Source: a virus
Virus record (IMG/VR): IMGVR_UViG_3300050821_001672
Coordinates: 1-53,954 of that record
Strand: one strand, 5' to 3'
DNA length: 53,954 nucleotides
A program made the translations under genes and the position numbers. This document shows, piece after piece, positions 40,239 through 48,471 of the stretch. The number at the start of each line of letters is the position of its first letter. Position 1 is the first letter of the stretch. Under the pieces are notes generated by a model, which saw nothing but the letters and a program-made list of their open reading frames with translations, searched no databases and was not told where the DNA came from.

Positions 40239-40435
40239 GCGAGGAACACGCCCGACTCACCCCACGGGAGCGGGCGTGCGCCTTGCGTGCCATGCGCAAG
40301 CAACTAGAGGTATTAACCGAGGAACTGGAACGGCTAATTACACATAATGATCCTGATCAGGCTATCGAGCAAAAATTAGCCGAAATCCAATGCGTCCAAG
40401 GGGTAATACGCTGGTTGTGGCGTGATGGATTCTAG
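40235..40435 (+). CDS. Small helical protein (66 aa)
   Basis: 66 residues from a GTG (GTGA overlap). ACALRAMRKQLEVLTEELER and AEIQCVQGVIRWLWRDGF form two helices, probably a coiled-coil dimer. Function unknown. Confidence 0.62.
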   Translation: MSEEHARLTPRERACALRAMRKQLEVLTEELERLITHNDPDQAIEQKLAEIQCVQGVIRWLWRDGF

Positions 40436-40439
40436 AAAC

Positions 40440-40481
40440 TGTGATCTAGTTCTAGATTGACCGGGCGGTCGGGGGTAGTAT
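40440..40481 (+). promoter_or_regulatory. Early promoter P4: CRP-like box, operator, -10
   Basis: TGTGA-TCTAGT-TCTAG (40440-40455, second half degenerate), GACCGGGCGGTC (40459-40470, exact) and TAGTAT (40476-40481). The predicted start (about 40488) is 2 bases before the ATG at 40490. The operator is shifted 3 bases compared with the other promoters, but the CRP-like centre keeps its distance to the -10. Confidence 0.7.
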
Positions 40482-40489
40482 TTCACAAC

Positions 40490-40654
40490 ATGAACACGAC
40501 GCAAAAACCCCGAACCCTGATTGTCCCGGTCCTTTTTCCTTTACCGGTGCATCATGGAATTATGGTATTCGGCCTGACGATTGTCGGGCTGATCGCGGCG
40601 ACTATTATATACGAAATGTTCTTCTCACCCGATGCTCGCCGCGAGGTTTTCTAA
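40490..40654 (+). CDS. Small membrane protein (54 aa)
   Basis: 54 residues from the ATG at 40490. One membrane helix (about 24-44, HHGIMVFGLTIVGLIAATII). No ribosome site upstream; the promoter lies so close that translation may be nearly leaderless. Early phage membrane peptides often alter the host envelope, but no role is shown. Confidence 0.65.
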   Translation: MNTTQKPRTLIVPVLFPLPVHHGIMVFGLTIVGLIAATIIYEMFFSPDARREVF

Positions 40655-40876
40655 ATGCCCAAGCCCCGATATGTAATTTTACCTGCCGGATTTGGTGCGG
40701 TCGTTGCCGATCGCGGCTTGCGCGGCGCGTCCGAGATATATACGGACGTTGAGGCGCAATACTTGCTCGAATGGCTCAATGAACGTTCGGCAGGATACCC
40801 GCATTTAGCGCGCTTCGAGGGCGGTAACGACTGGCCGACCGACCACGGCACGCCGCGCCCGGTGCCGCCGTCATGA
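40655..40876 (+). CDS. Early protein (73 aa)
   Basis: 73 residues, MPKPRYVILPAGFGAVVADR onward. ATG directly follows the upstream TAA. The middle (SEIYTDVEAQYLLEWLNERS) is helical. Function unknown. Confidence 0.63.
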   Translation: MPKPRYVILPAGFGAVVADRGLRGASEIYTDVEAQYLLEWLNERSAGYPHLARFEGGNDWPTDHGTPRPVPPS

Positions 40877-40974
40877 ACGGCGAAACATGGCTCGAAAAGC
40901 TCGGCTGTATCGTCGGCTCTCTAATTTGCCTATGGCTGATCGTCGAGGCGGTGCATTCATGCTCGATTCAATAA
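40873..40974 (+). CDS. 33-residue membrane peptide
   Basis: MNGETWLEKLGCIVGSLICL followed by WLIVEAVHSCSIQ. One hydrophobic helix. ATGA overlap with the upstream gene and a 16-base overlap with the next. Too short for usual gene callers. Confidence 0.52.
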   Translation: MNGETWLEKLGCIVGSLICLWLIVEAVHSCSIQ

Positions 40975-41156
40975 TCGGCGCGTGGCGGCTCTATAAAGCT
41001 CTACGGCCGCGCCGGACTGAGGCGCCGCCGTTGCCCGCGCATTGTCTGATCGCCCTACGGCGGTCCAATGCGCGTGAATGGCTCATATCCCGAGGGGTGT
41101 ACGACATTAAAGCCCTCGGGCCATCGCATCCGCCGCCGTCATGGGGTTGGAAATGA
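40959..41156 (+). CDS. Early protein (65 aa)
   Basis: 65 residues from the ATG at 40959 (MLDSIIGAWRLYKALRPRRT). Basic and Pro-rich. Stop overlaps the next ATG. Function unknown. Confidence 0.6.
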   Translation: MLDSIIGAWRLYKALRPRRTEAPPLPAHCLIALRRSNAREWLISRGVYDIKALGPSHPPPSWGWK

Positions 41157-41443
41157 ACGACAAATTATACGATTGCATGTTCGCGCATCCGTCGAGTTCG
41201 CAGTGTGGCTGTAGGCCGTGCCGAGATCAGTATCTCGCGACGCCGATCCCCTTGCGCATTGTATGCCCTGAGTGCGGGACGTATCATATCGACGAGGGCA
41301 AGTTTGCGACGAAGCCGCACCACACGCACGCATGCCAGCAATGCGGAAATGTATGGCGTCCGGCGATCGTAAACACAGTCGGCGTCCGATTCTTGCCGGG
41401 CTTTAAGAACGAGTCACAGTCCGATGGAGGAGTGGAATCATGA
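41153..41443 (+). CDS. Double zinc-ribbon phage protein (96 aa)
   Basis: 96 residues from the ATG at 41153. CGCRPCRDQY near the N-terminus, then CPECGTYHIDEGKFATKPHH and THACQQCGNVWRPAIVNTVG form two metal-binding clusters. The second resembles a conserved small phage protein ending in VRFLPG. It could bind DNA or the transcription machinery; function not known. Confidence 0.74.
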   Translation: MNDKLYDCMFAHPSSSQCGCRPCRDQYLATPIPLRIVCPECGTYHIDEGKFATKPHHTHACQQCGNVWRPAIVNTVGVRFLPGFKNESQSDGGVES

Positions 41444-41778
41444 GCGTAATTCAACGAGTGACCGACAGGCTTGCGGATATTTACGGTGCGCCTCGCGCAG
41501 CCGCCGCTGCTGCGGAGGAACTACAGGATGCGGGATTGCTCGCCGCCGAGCCGAAATCGGGAATGCTAGAAAACGGTGATACCTTCGGCGACGAGGACGA
41601 CGGTCCAGAGGGCGGTCACTCAGAGTTCGACACAGGCGGCGATCCCGAAGCCATACGCGCGTCGCTGGTCGAGATGGTGGATCGGTGGGAGCCTGACGGC
41701 GGAACAGACCGCGCTATGTGGCTACGAGCGCGTGAGGCGCTAGGCTTTCCTCCCAGCGGAGGCGCTGTCGATGGCTAA
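41440..41778 (+). CDS. Acidic early protein (112 aa)
   Basis: 112 residues. Ala-rich helical N-terminus (APRAAAAAAEELQDAGLLAA) and acidic middle (DTFGDEDDGPEGG). ATGA overlap upstream. Function unknown. Confidence 0.64.
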   Translation: MSVIQRVTDRLADIYGAPRAAAAAAEELQDAGLLAAEPKSGMLENGDTFGDEDDGPEGGHSEFDTGGDPEAIRASLVEMVDRWEPDGGTDRAMWLRAREALGFPPSGGAVDG

Positions 41779-42019
41779 CGAGACAACGATTCCGCGCGAG
41801 ACGCATCGCCGCATGTTCGATCTTAGGTGCAAGTCAAAGCGCGGCGGTTACCTGTCGCCGGAAGAATTTGATTTCCTTCAAGACTGCTATCGGAAATGGC
41901 CTATCGAATACCAGGCACTACAGCAGGCAGTGTTCGAGGAAACGAAGCCATTCGGCTCACAAGCTGATGCCAGCGCTGACCCTACGGCGCGCGTTGCGCC
42001 GTCTCGTAAAGCGACTTAA
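41771..42019 (+). CDS. Early protein (82 aa)
   Basis: 82 residues, helical (GGYLSPEEFDFLQDCYRKWP). Overlaps the previous gene by 8 bases and the convergent primase gene by 38. It ends the plus-strand block; no terminator is visible between the two. Function unknown. Confidence 0.64.
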   Translation: MANETTIPRETHRRMFDLRCKSKRGGYLSPEEFDFLQDCYRKWPIEYQALQQAVFEETKPFGSQADASADPTARVAPSRKAT

Positions 42020-44441
42020 TCAAACCCGCGTCGGCTAAACTTTCGGTCGAATGTCCGCGTCGAATGTAAAGTGTCGGGCGTTGCCCGGCGGTATCCGGCG
42101 TCGTTATGCGGCCGTCGGGTAGTCCGGGGTGCCGAATATACCCGAGAGTGTTTAGCATGTCTTGCCGTTTGTTGCGGGCGATAAATTTCGCCTTGCCGAT
42201 TTTCTCTAGCAGAATGTGCAACGCGCCCGAGTTAATCCAGCCGCCTTTAAAGCCCATGGTGCTAGCGCTAATCGCTTCCTGTATGTCTTGCTCGACAGCC
42301 CCGAGGCCCGCGTTAATCGCCTCGCTCGTCGAGGTCGTGGTCGGTGCGCGGCGGGCGCCGGTCGCAAAATTGTATTTGTCTTGAATGTCGACGGTGCGTA
42401 GGTAGTGCAAAATATTTGCATTGCCGCCCGAGTTGAACCAGTTAAACAAGTTTATAAAATACGCCTCGCCCATACCGTCGCGGCTCAAGTCCTCGGCGGA
42501 TTGCTGCGCACAGTACAGCGGGCAAATGCGCCGATCGTCGGCCGTCTTGCGCAATCCGTCTTTATGGTTCGAGTTGAAAATCATATTAAAACAGACTTCG
42601 CGCGTAATCTGGTCGACACCCTTTTGCTCGATTTCTTGGTGTAGTTCCGTAATCATCGTCTTGAGCTTTTCCCACGTGGATGCCTTGCCCTCGGTCGTCA
42701 TGACTTCCTCGACGCATATCAGCAATTTGCGGTAGAGGTAGCCGTTAAAATGGTTGTCTAGGTTCGATGCGCTGGCCGCGTGGACGTATTCGCGTCCGAG
42801 GCAATAGCTTAGGACCATGGTCAGAAACGATTTACCGTTGCCGGGCACGCCTTGAACGAACAAAGCCCAAGCGGCTTTAGTACCTTGGTTTTGCACGCAC
42901 GCCGCGACGAACGATAGGTAAATCTCGGCGTCGTCGCCGTTAGGAAAAAGTTTTTTAATGTGATTCGTGTACGGAGTCACGTCGCCGGGCGTCGAGTAAA
43001 TTCCAAGATCGCGCCATGTGTTTATAAATTTCAAGCCGTCGCGTTCGAGGATTGCGCCCTCGGGCTCGCGCGGCTCGAACACTGTCGAGCGTACTTGCGG
43101 GAACACATGGAGTTTTGATTGTGTGTAGCAATCCCAGGCGGATTCGCTCGGCGGTGATCCGTCTCGCGCCATGACGTAAGTTCGACGCGCGAACCGCTCG
43201 TCGTTATCAAATTGCTTTTTGTCGTTCGTGTGCCCCTCGGGGAGCATGATTTCGGCGATATCTTTAACGTACATGCACCCCTTGAACATTTCGACTTGTG
43301 CGTCGACGGTGATTACGTTACCGATTCCGGTTTGCGGCCCCAATGGCTCGGGCATTTTGTCAGGGACAGCGGGCGTTGAGGGCGGCGGCAATGGCACGCC
43401 GTCCGCGTTATAGGTCAATGGAGGCGGTTCGACACTTGGAGGCTTAGGAACGCTCGACTCGTTAGTGGGATCGGTTCGCAAAACCCCGTCGTCGGGTTTC
43501 TGACGATAATAGCTCTTTTGCACGGCGGCGCGGACGATAGTACCGTGCAAATAGTCGTTCCGATCCCATTTCGCACGTTTAAGCGCGGATTGCTGCATAA
43601 GCCGTAACATGCGATTGCAATCCCCGCCAGTCCAGAACCCCAAATGGTTCGCGAGGGCGAGGTCGGCGGATGATCCGTCATACGTTTTACCTGTCGATTG
43701 AGCGGGGAACGCCCGCGCGAGCTTGCTTTCGTCAGCGTACCAAAGGTCGGCGAATGATGCGCGGGAACCGAATACGGCTTGCGCGGCGGGGCGCGCGGCC
43801 AGTGCCCGGCGGATTAGCTCGACGTCGTCGCTCGGACCGTCCCACGTGGCGTTAGGCTCGGTTGTCCACGTGTCCGGCGCGCTGGCGTCCGAGTTCGGGA
43901 CGAAATAGTCGGCGATCAGTTTGTCGAGCATCGGCGTAGCGTCGAACGTGGGCGAGCCGACGGCGTTCGTCCCGGTGATCCCTATAAACCTTAGCTCGTC
44001 GTAAAATTCGAGGTGCAAAGGGACGTTTTTTTTCTTGTGCGGCGGCATTTTTCCGGTATACGAGAAAAATATATGCAAGCCCTCACCGCGTTGGCTGACC
44101 TCGATATATGCGCCTTGGAAACGCGAGCAAAGTTCCTGCGACAGTGGGGACCATTCACCGCCGACGAGCGCTTTGTCGATATCGATACAGGCAATTCCGC
44201 AATTGTCGAACAACACAAATCCGATACCATATTGAGCGTGTCCGGTTTGGACGTTCAAATAATCGGCGTACTCTTTTGCGACTGTGCCGCGCAGCCAAAC
44301 CGCCGGGTTCGTGACGGAAACTGGGTAAAGCGTTGTGGGATCAATGGGGACCTTTGTCTCGCGCTCGATCCCATCGACTACGATAACGCGGGCGCGGTCG
44401 TATACGATCCATTGGACCCGCTGGGCGAATTCCTGAAACAC
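41982..44441 (-). CDS. Primase-helicase: AEP-like primase with SF3 helicase
   Basis: 819 residues. N-terminal half: CIDIDKAL (85-92) carries the D-x-D of an archaeo-eukaryotic-type primase/polymerase, followed by SQRGEGLHIFF (116-126) and LEFYDELRFIGITG, like NrS-1-type primase-polymerases. C-terminal half: LFVQGVPGNGKSFL (Walker A, near 537), LLICVEEVMT (Walker B) and NHKDGLRKTADDRRICPLY as in D5/SF3 helicases (DUF5906 type). It would start and unwind replication forks. Last gene of the minus-strand operon. Confidence 0.87.
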   Translation of the reverse strand: MFQEFAQRVQWIVYDRARVIVVDGIERETKVPIDPTTLYPVSVTNPAVWLRGTVAKEYADYLNVQTGHAQYGIGFVLFDNCGIACIDIDKALVGGEWSPLSQELCSRFQGAYIEVSQRGEGLHIFFSYTGKMPPHKKKNVPLHLEFYDELRFIGITGTNAVGSPTFDATPMLDKLIADYFVPNSDASAPDTWTTEPNATWDGPSDDVELIRRALAARPAAQAVFGSRASFADLWYADESKLARAFPAQSTGKTYDGSSADLALANHLGFWTGGDCNRMLRLMQQSALKRAKWDRNDYLHGTIVRAAVQKSYYRQKPDDGVLRTDPTNESSVPKPPSVEPPPLTYNADGVPLPPPSTPAVPDKMPEPLGPQTGIGNVITVDAQVEMFKGCMYVKDIAEIMLPEGHTNDKKQFDNDERFARRTYVMARDGSPPSESAWDCYTQSKLHVFPQVRSTVFEPREPEGAILERDGLKFINTWRDLGIYSTPGDVTPYTNHIKKLFPNGDDAEIYLSFVAACVQNQGTKAAWALFVQGVPGNGKSFLTMVLSYCLGREYVHAASASNLDNHFNGYLYRKLLICVEEVMTTEGKASTWEKLKTMITELHQEIEQKGVDQITREVCFNMIFNSNHKDGLRKTADDRRICPLYCAQQSAEDLSRDGMGEAYFINLFNWFNSGGNANILHYLRTVDIQDKYNFATGARRAPTTTSTSEAINAGLGAVEQDIQEAISASTMGFKGGWINSGALHILLEKIGKAKFIARNKRQDMLNTLGYIRHPGLPDGRITTPDTAGQRPTLYIRRGHSTESLADAGLIKSLYETAQRAP

Positions 44442-44449
44442 GCGGCCCT

Positions 44450-44737
44450 CTAGGCTGCGATCAATTTGACGTGTCGACGTGCTTTTTGCCGCAGCGAGCG
44501 TGGAGCGTTAATCGCGTCCTTGTGCCCCTCAGCTAAACCTTGAGCGACGATAATCGAGAGTTCGAGTTCGATACCTCGGCGGATGATCGCATCGTGTAGG
44601 CCCGGAATTGATTTGAAATGATACGACACCGTGGCGAGCGCACATTTCGCTTTAGTTGCGGCCATTCGGCGCGTAACGTTGCGAAAGCCAACGCGAGTCG
44701 CCAGTTCGACGGCACCGTCGAGTATTTCTTGCTTCAT
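44450..44737 (-). CDS. Minimal TetR-type DNA-binding protein
   Basis: 95 residues. ILDGAVELATRVGFRNVTRR (5-24) and MAATKAKCALATVSYHFKSI (25-44) match the N-terminal helix-turn-helix domain of TetR regulators, with recognition helix about 33-40 and the YHF that ends it. Full TetR proteins are about 190 residues or more; here the ligand-binding domain is missing and only a basic tail follows (RSLRQKARRHVKL). It overlaps the VRR-NUC gene (ATGA). The palindrome GACCG-N2-CGGTC found at phage promoters has the length and symmetry expected of a TetR operator, and its operon promoter carries one. Binding is inferred. Confidence 0.8.
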   Translation of the reverse strand: MKQEILDGAVELATRVGFRNVTRRMAATKAKCALATVSYHFKSIPGLHDAIIRRGIELELSIIVAQGLAEGHKDAINAPRSLRQKARRHVKLIAA

Positions 44738-45156
44738 ACGGATTTACCTCTAGTGAGCGGGTCATCGTATATTGACTCCCCGGTCGAATCAATAACCCCA
44801 TTCGTAAAATAGGCTTTGCCGCCCATTTCGTTCACCTTGTTTATAAATTTGGCTTGTGCTATCTCGCGGGCGTTACCGGTATATTTCCAGTCTTCGGGCT
44901 TGCACTCGACGGCGTAAAATCGGCCGATCTTTTGGCCGATCATATCCACCGTAATCGTTATAGTTTCTATGCCTATAAGGTCCGAGGATTTCATGTGCTC
45001 ATTGAATTTTTTGGACACATTTCCGAGGCCGAATCGCACTTGACGACCCGTGTCGTCCTCGAACGCGCCCGAGTTGTTGCGCAATAACCAGCGATTACCT
45101 GATCGCGCGGCGGCGAGAGCCGTCAAGGCTTGAACGCGTTTCTCGCTGTCGCTCAC
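44734..45156 (-). CDS. VRR-NUC nuclease
   Basis: 140 residues. RNNSGAFEDD, then KSSDLIGIETITITVDMIGQ, FYAVECKPEDW and AQAKFINKVNEMGGKAYFTN give the D...E-x-K pattern of the VRR-NUC branch of PD-(D/E)XK nucleases. Phage members act on branched DNA during replication or recombination. It lies between the SF2 helicase and primase, a usual grouping. Confidence 0.87.
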   Translation of the reverse strand: MSDSEKRVQALTALAAARSGNRWLLRNNSGAFEDDTGRQVRFGLGNVSKKFNEHMKSSDLIGIETITITVDMIGQKIGRFYAVECKPEDWKYTGNAREIAQAKFINKVNEMGGKAYFTNGVIDSTGESIYDDPLTRGKSV

Positions 45157-45395
45157 TTCGGACCCCAGCGCACCGCGCTATAGGTCCCGAAAAAACAGCC
45201 GATTGCGAAGCACGCCCCGAGCAAGTGATCGTGCGTGTATTCGATCACGTTAAACATGCCGATAATGACCAGCACTAGCGACCATATGGCCGCGAGCAAT
45301 GGCCGTTTTTTCCCGGCCCAGTGCATATATAAAATCCACGCCCAATCAAGTGCGACACCAGATAAAAATACTATTGCTGCGATCATGTGGTCCAT
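45153..45395 (-). CDS. Small membrane protein (80 aa)
   Basis: 80 residues with two or three predicted membrane helices (about 4-24, 31-50 and 57-74). It overlaps the helicase gene by 13 bases and the VRR-NUC gene by 4. No family recognised. Its place in a replication operon is curious. Confidence 0.6.
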   Translation of the reverse strand: MDHMIAAIVFLSGVALDWAWILYMHWAGKKRPLLAAIWSLVLVIIGMFNVIEYTHDHLLGACFAIGCFFGTYSAVRWGPK

Positions 45396-47095
45396 TCCTC
45401 TATGCGTTCAATGGGGACGACGCCCCGTTTATCTAACACTCGCTGAATTTGCACTCGTAATTCGTCGGCCTCAGCAACACCGAGAGTTTGCGCCGACATA
45501 ACATCGATACCAAACTCTAGCCAAAATTTCTTTTGCCCGACGCGGATTGTGTGCCCCTCGTGGGCCATGAGCGCGCCGTAAAGCGCGATTGTCTTCCGCA
45601 ATGCCGTTTGTGCAACCTGTCGGTTTAAGTGATTGCGGATTACGGTTGCGGGCGGTGCGCCGTCGGGTATCCTGACCGGACCGTCGACGCGGCCTATCTC
45701 GCGGCGCATCGCCAGCAAAATAGCCTCGTCGAGTAATACCATGTCACCCTCGACGGCCTCGGGTGAGCCTCGACCGCCGGGGGTAACAGGGTGCCCGCAA
45801 TGCTCGCACGCCGTTAGATAGCGCGGGAATGGTTGCAGACATTCCACACACGAGCGCAACAAAAGAATATCGTTTTTACCCCGCGCCGCTTTTTCGCGGC
45901 GGTTCAAACTGTACTCGCGGGTCACATCGGGGAGGCCGTGCCGTAGCGTATTTTGCACGTGGTCGATTATCAGCGCGCGCGGCTTGCTCGACGCGGCAAT
46001 GTGCGCGAGACGTTCGACGTCGGTGAAATGGTCCCAGTTAGCCGCAAGCTCGGACGAGATATCGAGACGCAACGGCCGTCCGCATTGCTGGGCGAACAAT
46101 TGGAATGAGTTCGTCGGCCGGGCCATGCTGATAACCTCGACGGCCGGAACGTCCACGCCCTCAGATAGCACCTCTACCGCGATCATTTGCATAATGCGCC
46201 GCTCGCGGAATTGCTGCATGAGACTTGCGCGCACCGCGAGAGGGGTTTCACCTGTGATGATTTCGGCGGGAATACCGCGCCGCCGATATTCATCGTAGAA
46301 TTTGCCCGCAGCCTCAATATCTACGGCGAAGGTAATCCCGAGCTTGCCGGACGCGAATTGCATGTAGGCGCCCACGACATCGCCGGTTATCGTCGACGAC
46401 GCATTGACCGCCGCGCGCAATTCTTTATAGTTGTATTCGCCTTGCGGTCCTACATGGACGCCCGCAAGATTGACATCGCTTTTCGGACAGCAAATACGAT
46501 AATCCGACAAAAAACCCCGATCAATAAGAGTACGACCGCTAGGCCCAATAACAACGCGATCCACAAGCCCGTCGGAATTGCGGCCAAGGCCGAGGCCATC
46601 CCCCCGTATAGCGTGCGCCGTAGGCAGTAGCCCGCGCGCGTTAACGAACATGCCCATCGCACGGCCCCATTTGTTTTCCTTAAGGACATGGTGACCCTCG
46701 TCTATGACGGTGAGTTGCACTCGATCGAACCACGGGTCGACCGTGCGGTCGCGGCGAATGAGTGTATCGACTCCCGCTACTTTTGCTTGCGCGTGCGGGG
46801 AGTAGTGTGAATAGCCGTGCGTTTCCATTTCGGCCGCAACTATCTGGCGAATGATCGTATTAGGCGCAATGATAGAATGCGGAACGGCCTCACGATTGAG
46901 GGCGAGAGATAATTGCGCTAGCAATTCTTGCCTATGCGCAATGACGCACGTCGGGACGTTGTACGCTTTGATTATATCGCCGATCATGACCGTTTTACCC
47001 GATCCCGTGGGCGATACCATCATGACATTACCGGCGCCCTCGTTCCACGCGCGGTACACGTCGTCGACTATCTGACGCTGAAAATCTCTAAGCAT
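45383..47095 (-). CDS. SF2 DNA helicase with C-terminal zinc finger
   Basis: 570 residues from the ATG at 47095; an open frame extends back to 47224 but would cover the membrane protein gene. Motifs: SPTGSGKT (28-35), IDEGHH (131-136), VLSEGVDVPAVEVISMARPT and QQCGRPLRL (motifs V and VI). A Cys4 finger CVECLQPF...CEHCG follows (about 425-445). It is a RecG/SSL2-like type III-restriction-type helicase and works with the primase and polymerase. Arg finger in QQCGRPLR. Confidence 0.9.
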   Translation of the reverse strand: MLRDFQRQIVDDVYRAWNEGAGNVMMVSPTGSGKTVMIGDIIKAYNVPTCVIAHRQELLAQLSLALNREAVPHSIIAPNTIIRQIVAAEMETHGYSHYSPHAQAKVAGVDTLIRRDRTVDPWFDRVQLTVIDEGHHVLKENKWGRAMGMFVNARGLLPTAHAIRGDGLGLGRNSDGLVDRVVIGPSGRTLIDRGFLSDYRICCPKSDVNLAGVHVGPQGEYNYKELRAAVNASSTITGDVVGAYMQFASGKLGITFAVDIEAAGKFYDEYRRRGIPAEIITGETPLAVRASLMQQFRERRIMQMIAVEVLSEGVDVPAVEVISMARPTNSFQLFAQQCGRPLRLDISSELAANWDHFTDVERLAHIAASSKPRALIIDHVQNTLRHGLPDVTREYSLNRREKAARGKNDILLLRSCVECLQPFPRYLTACEHCGHPVTPGGRGSPEAVEGDMVLLDEAILLAMRREIGRVDGPVRIPDGAPPATVIRNHLNRQVAQTALRKTIALYGALMAHEGHTIRVGQKKFWLEFGIDVMSAQTLGVAEADELRVQIQRVLDKRGVVPIERIEEWTT

Positions 47096-47327
47096 TCTTG
47101 CGCAGCCACGCGTTATAAAATCCGCGCGCCCATGCAAAAGTGTAGACAAACGCCGAGGCGAAAATTCCCCACTGGTGGTGCGTGTACGTCGTGTAAAACC
47201 AGAACGGCTCGGACAGCAACCCAAGGACCGGGCCGAACCGGCGAACCTTTTCGCGGTGATCGTTTACGAGCAACATTGCTCCCATGCAAAAAACGATAAT
47301 GCAAACTTGAGAAATGATGTCGATCAT
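47088..47327 (-). CDS. Small membrane protein (79 aa)
   Basis: 79 residues. N-terminal membrane helix (MIDIISQVCIIVFCMGAMLL) and a second hydrophobic aromatic part (WGIFASAFVYTFAWARGFY). It overlaps the HNH stop by 4 bases and the helicase start by 8. Function unknown. Confidence 0.62.
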   Translation of the reverse strand: MIDIISQVCIIVFCMGAMLLVNDHREKVRRFGPVLGLLSEPFWFYTTYTHHQWGIFASAFVYTFAWARGFYNAWLRKNA

Positions 47328-47650
47328 GCGAATAGGTCCCTTATGGCTTTACCTTCCCGGCGGGTTTTGTAGGCTTCGATCGAATGGAGCGGCGCATCGT
47401 AAATCAAATGGCATCGTTGGCACAAGGCTGCGAGGTTCGATTGATCGCAATTCGTCCGATCGTGGTCGAGGTGTGCGGCCTGTATAAACACGATTGACCC
47501 GGTAATCGGGTGAAACCATCTATGGCGGGCGCCGCAATGCTGGCATGTGTTATTAGCGCGCTCGCGGCATTCCCGGGAAATGCGCCGCCAACCTTTCGGA
47601 TATTGGGCCTTTTTGATTTTCCATCGAGCCCAGCGCGCGGTTATTGACAT
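47324..47650 (-). CDS. HNH endonuclease
   Basis: 108 residues. CQHCG (36-40), AAHLDHDRTN (58-67), SNLAALCQRCHLIYD (71-85): a full HNH motif with zinc-binding Cys pairs, His63 as general base. It is the first gene of the minus-strand operon. It could be a free-standing homing nuclease or part of packaging or host DNA cleavage. The predicted RNA start lies only 3 bases before the ATG. Confidence 0.87.
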   Translation of the reverse strand: MSITARWARWKIKKAQYPKGWRRISRECRERANNTCQHCGARHRWFHPITGSIVFIQAAHLDHDRTNCDQSNLAALCQRCHLIYDAPLHSIEAYKTRREGKAIRDLFA

Positions 47651-47700
47651 CGTGTTCGCATCGTACTAGCCTACTGACCGCACAGTCAATCCACGATTCG
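47644..47700. promoter_or_regulatory. Divergent promoter region with shared operator
   Basis: Minus strand: TTGACT (47689-47684), 18-base spacer, TACGAT (47665-47660), start about 47653, for the operon with the TetR-like gene. Plus strand: TTGACA (47644-47649), 17-base spacer, TAGCCT (47667-47672), for the gene at 47710. GACCGCACAGTC (47676-47687, one mismatch to the palindrome) overlaps the minus -35 and the plus start. One protein bound here could control both directions. Confidence 0.68.
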
Positions 47701-47709
47701 GGAGAATCC

Positions 47710-48471
47710 ATGCAAATGCTCATTGACACCGCGACGGACGATCCGGCGCACATTTACGCACAAGCAAAAATGTTGCTTGCGCTGTTCGAGACAGTTCCCG
47801 CCTCGCCTAAAGAGGCTGCTCCGAAAGCCGCTGAGGGCTTGAAAATCGCCCCGCTAGACGTTCCCCATGGGGGTTCTTCGCGCGGCATAGACACGCCGCC
47901 CCCTCCCCCGCCGCCCCCGCCTCCCCCGAGTGCATCTACTGCGATGGGTGCGGCTGGTTCTACGGCGAACCTGACCTCGGGCTCTGCGTCTGCACTGATT
48001 GATAGCGCGGGTGTTAAATGGGATTCAAAGCTCCATACGTCCACGAAAACAAAGGACATGGACGGCCGATGGAAACCACGTAAACCTCGCGATACTACTC
48101 CCCCGGCACCGCCGTCAGTTCCGGCCGGTACTAACACACCATCCCCTCCCCCGCCGCCCCCTGTCTCTATGGCCGCGCCGCCGACTCCCCCGCCGCCCTC
48201 GGTGTTAGTTCCCTCAAGCGATGACGACCCCGAGGTCAACGTCGAGAGTGATACCGGCGGGTCTAGCGTGGTACCGCCGGGGACGCCTCAAGGGATAGAT
48301 TTCGCGACGTTCATCGTGCAAATTACGACCGCGCTTAACGCGGGCGAGATTACCCAAGCACGCATTAACGAGGTGCAAAATAAATTTAGCATCGTGTCGC
48401 TATTCTCGCTCAATGAGGGCGAGTCTGCGAAACTGCAAGACGTGGCGAAAGAATTCGGGTTCGTGTCATGA
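47710..48471 (+). CDS. Proline-rich replication-region protein (253 aa)
   Basis: 253 residues from the ATG at 47710 with GGGAG upstream. An N-terminal helix, then Pro runs (about 63-73, 118-128 and 148-165), with VKWDSKLHTSTKTKDMDGRW between them, a motif seen in phage proteins of unknown function. The C-terminal part (IDFATFIVQITTALNAGEIT onward) is helical. It probably links partners in the replication complex; this is inference. Confidence 0.7.
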   Translation: MQMLIDTATDDPAHIYAQAKMLLALFETVPASPKEAAPKAAEGLKIAPLDVPHGGSSRGIDTPPPPPPPPPPPSASTAMGAAGSTANLTSGSASALIDSAGVKWDSKLHTSTKTKDMDGRWKPRKPRDTTPPAPPSVPAGTNTPSPPPPPPVSMAAPPTPPPPSVLVPSSDDDPEVNVESDTGGSSVVPPGTPQGIDFATFIVQITTALNAGEITQARINEVQNKFSIVSLFSLNEGESAKLQDVAKEFGFVS

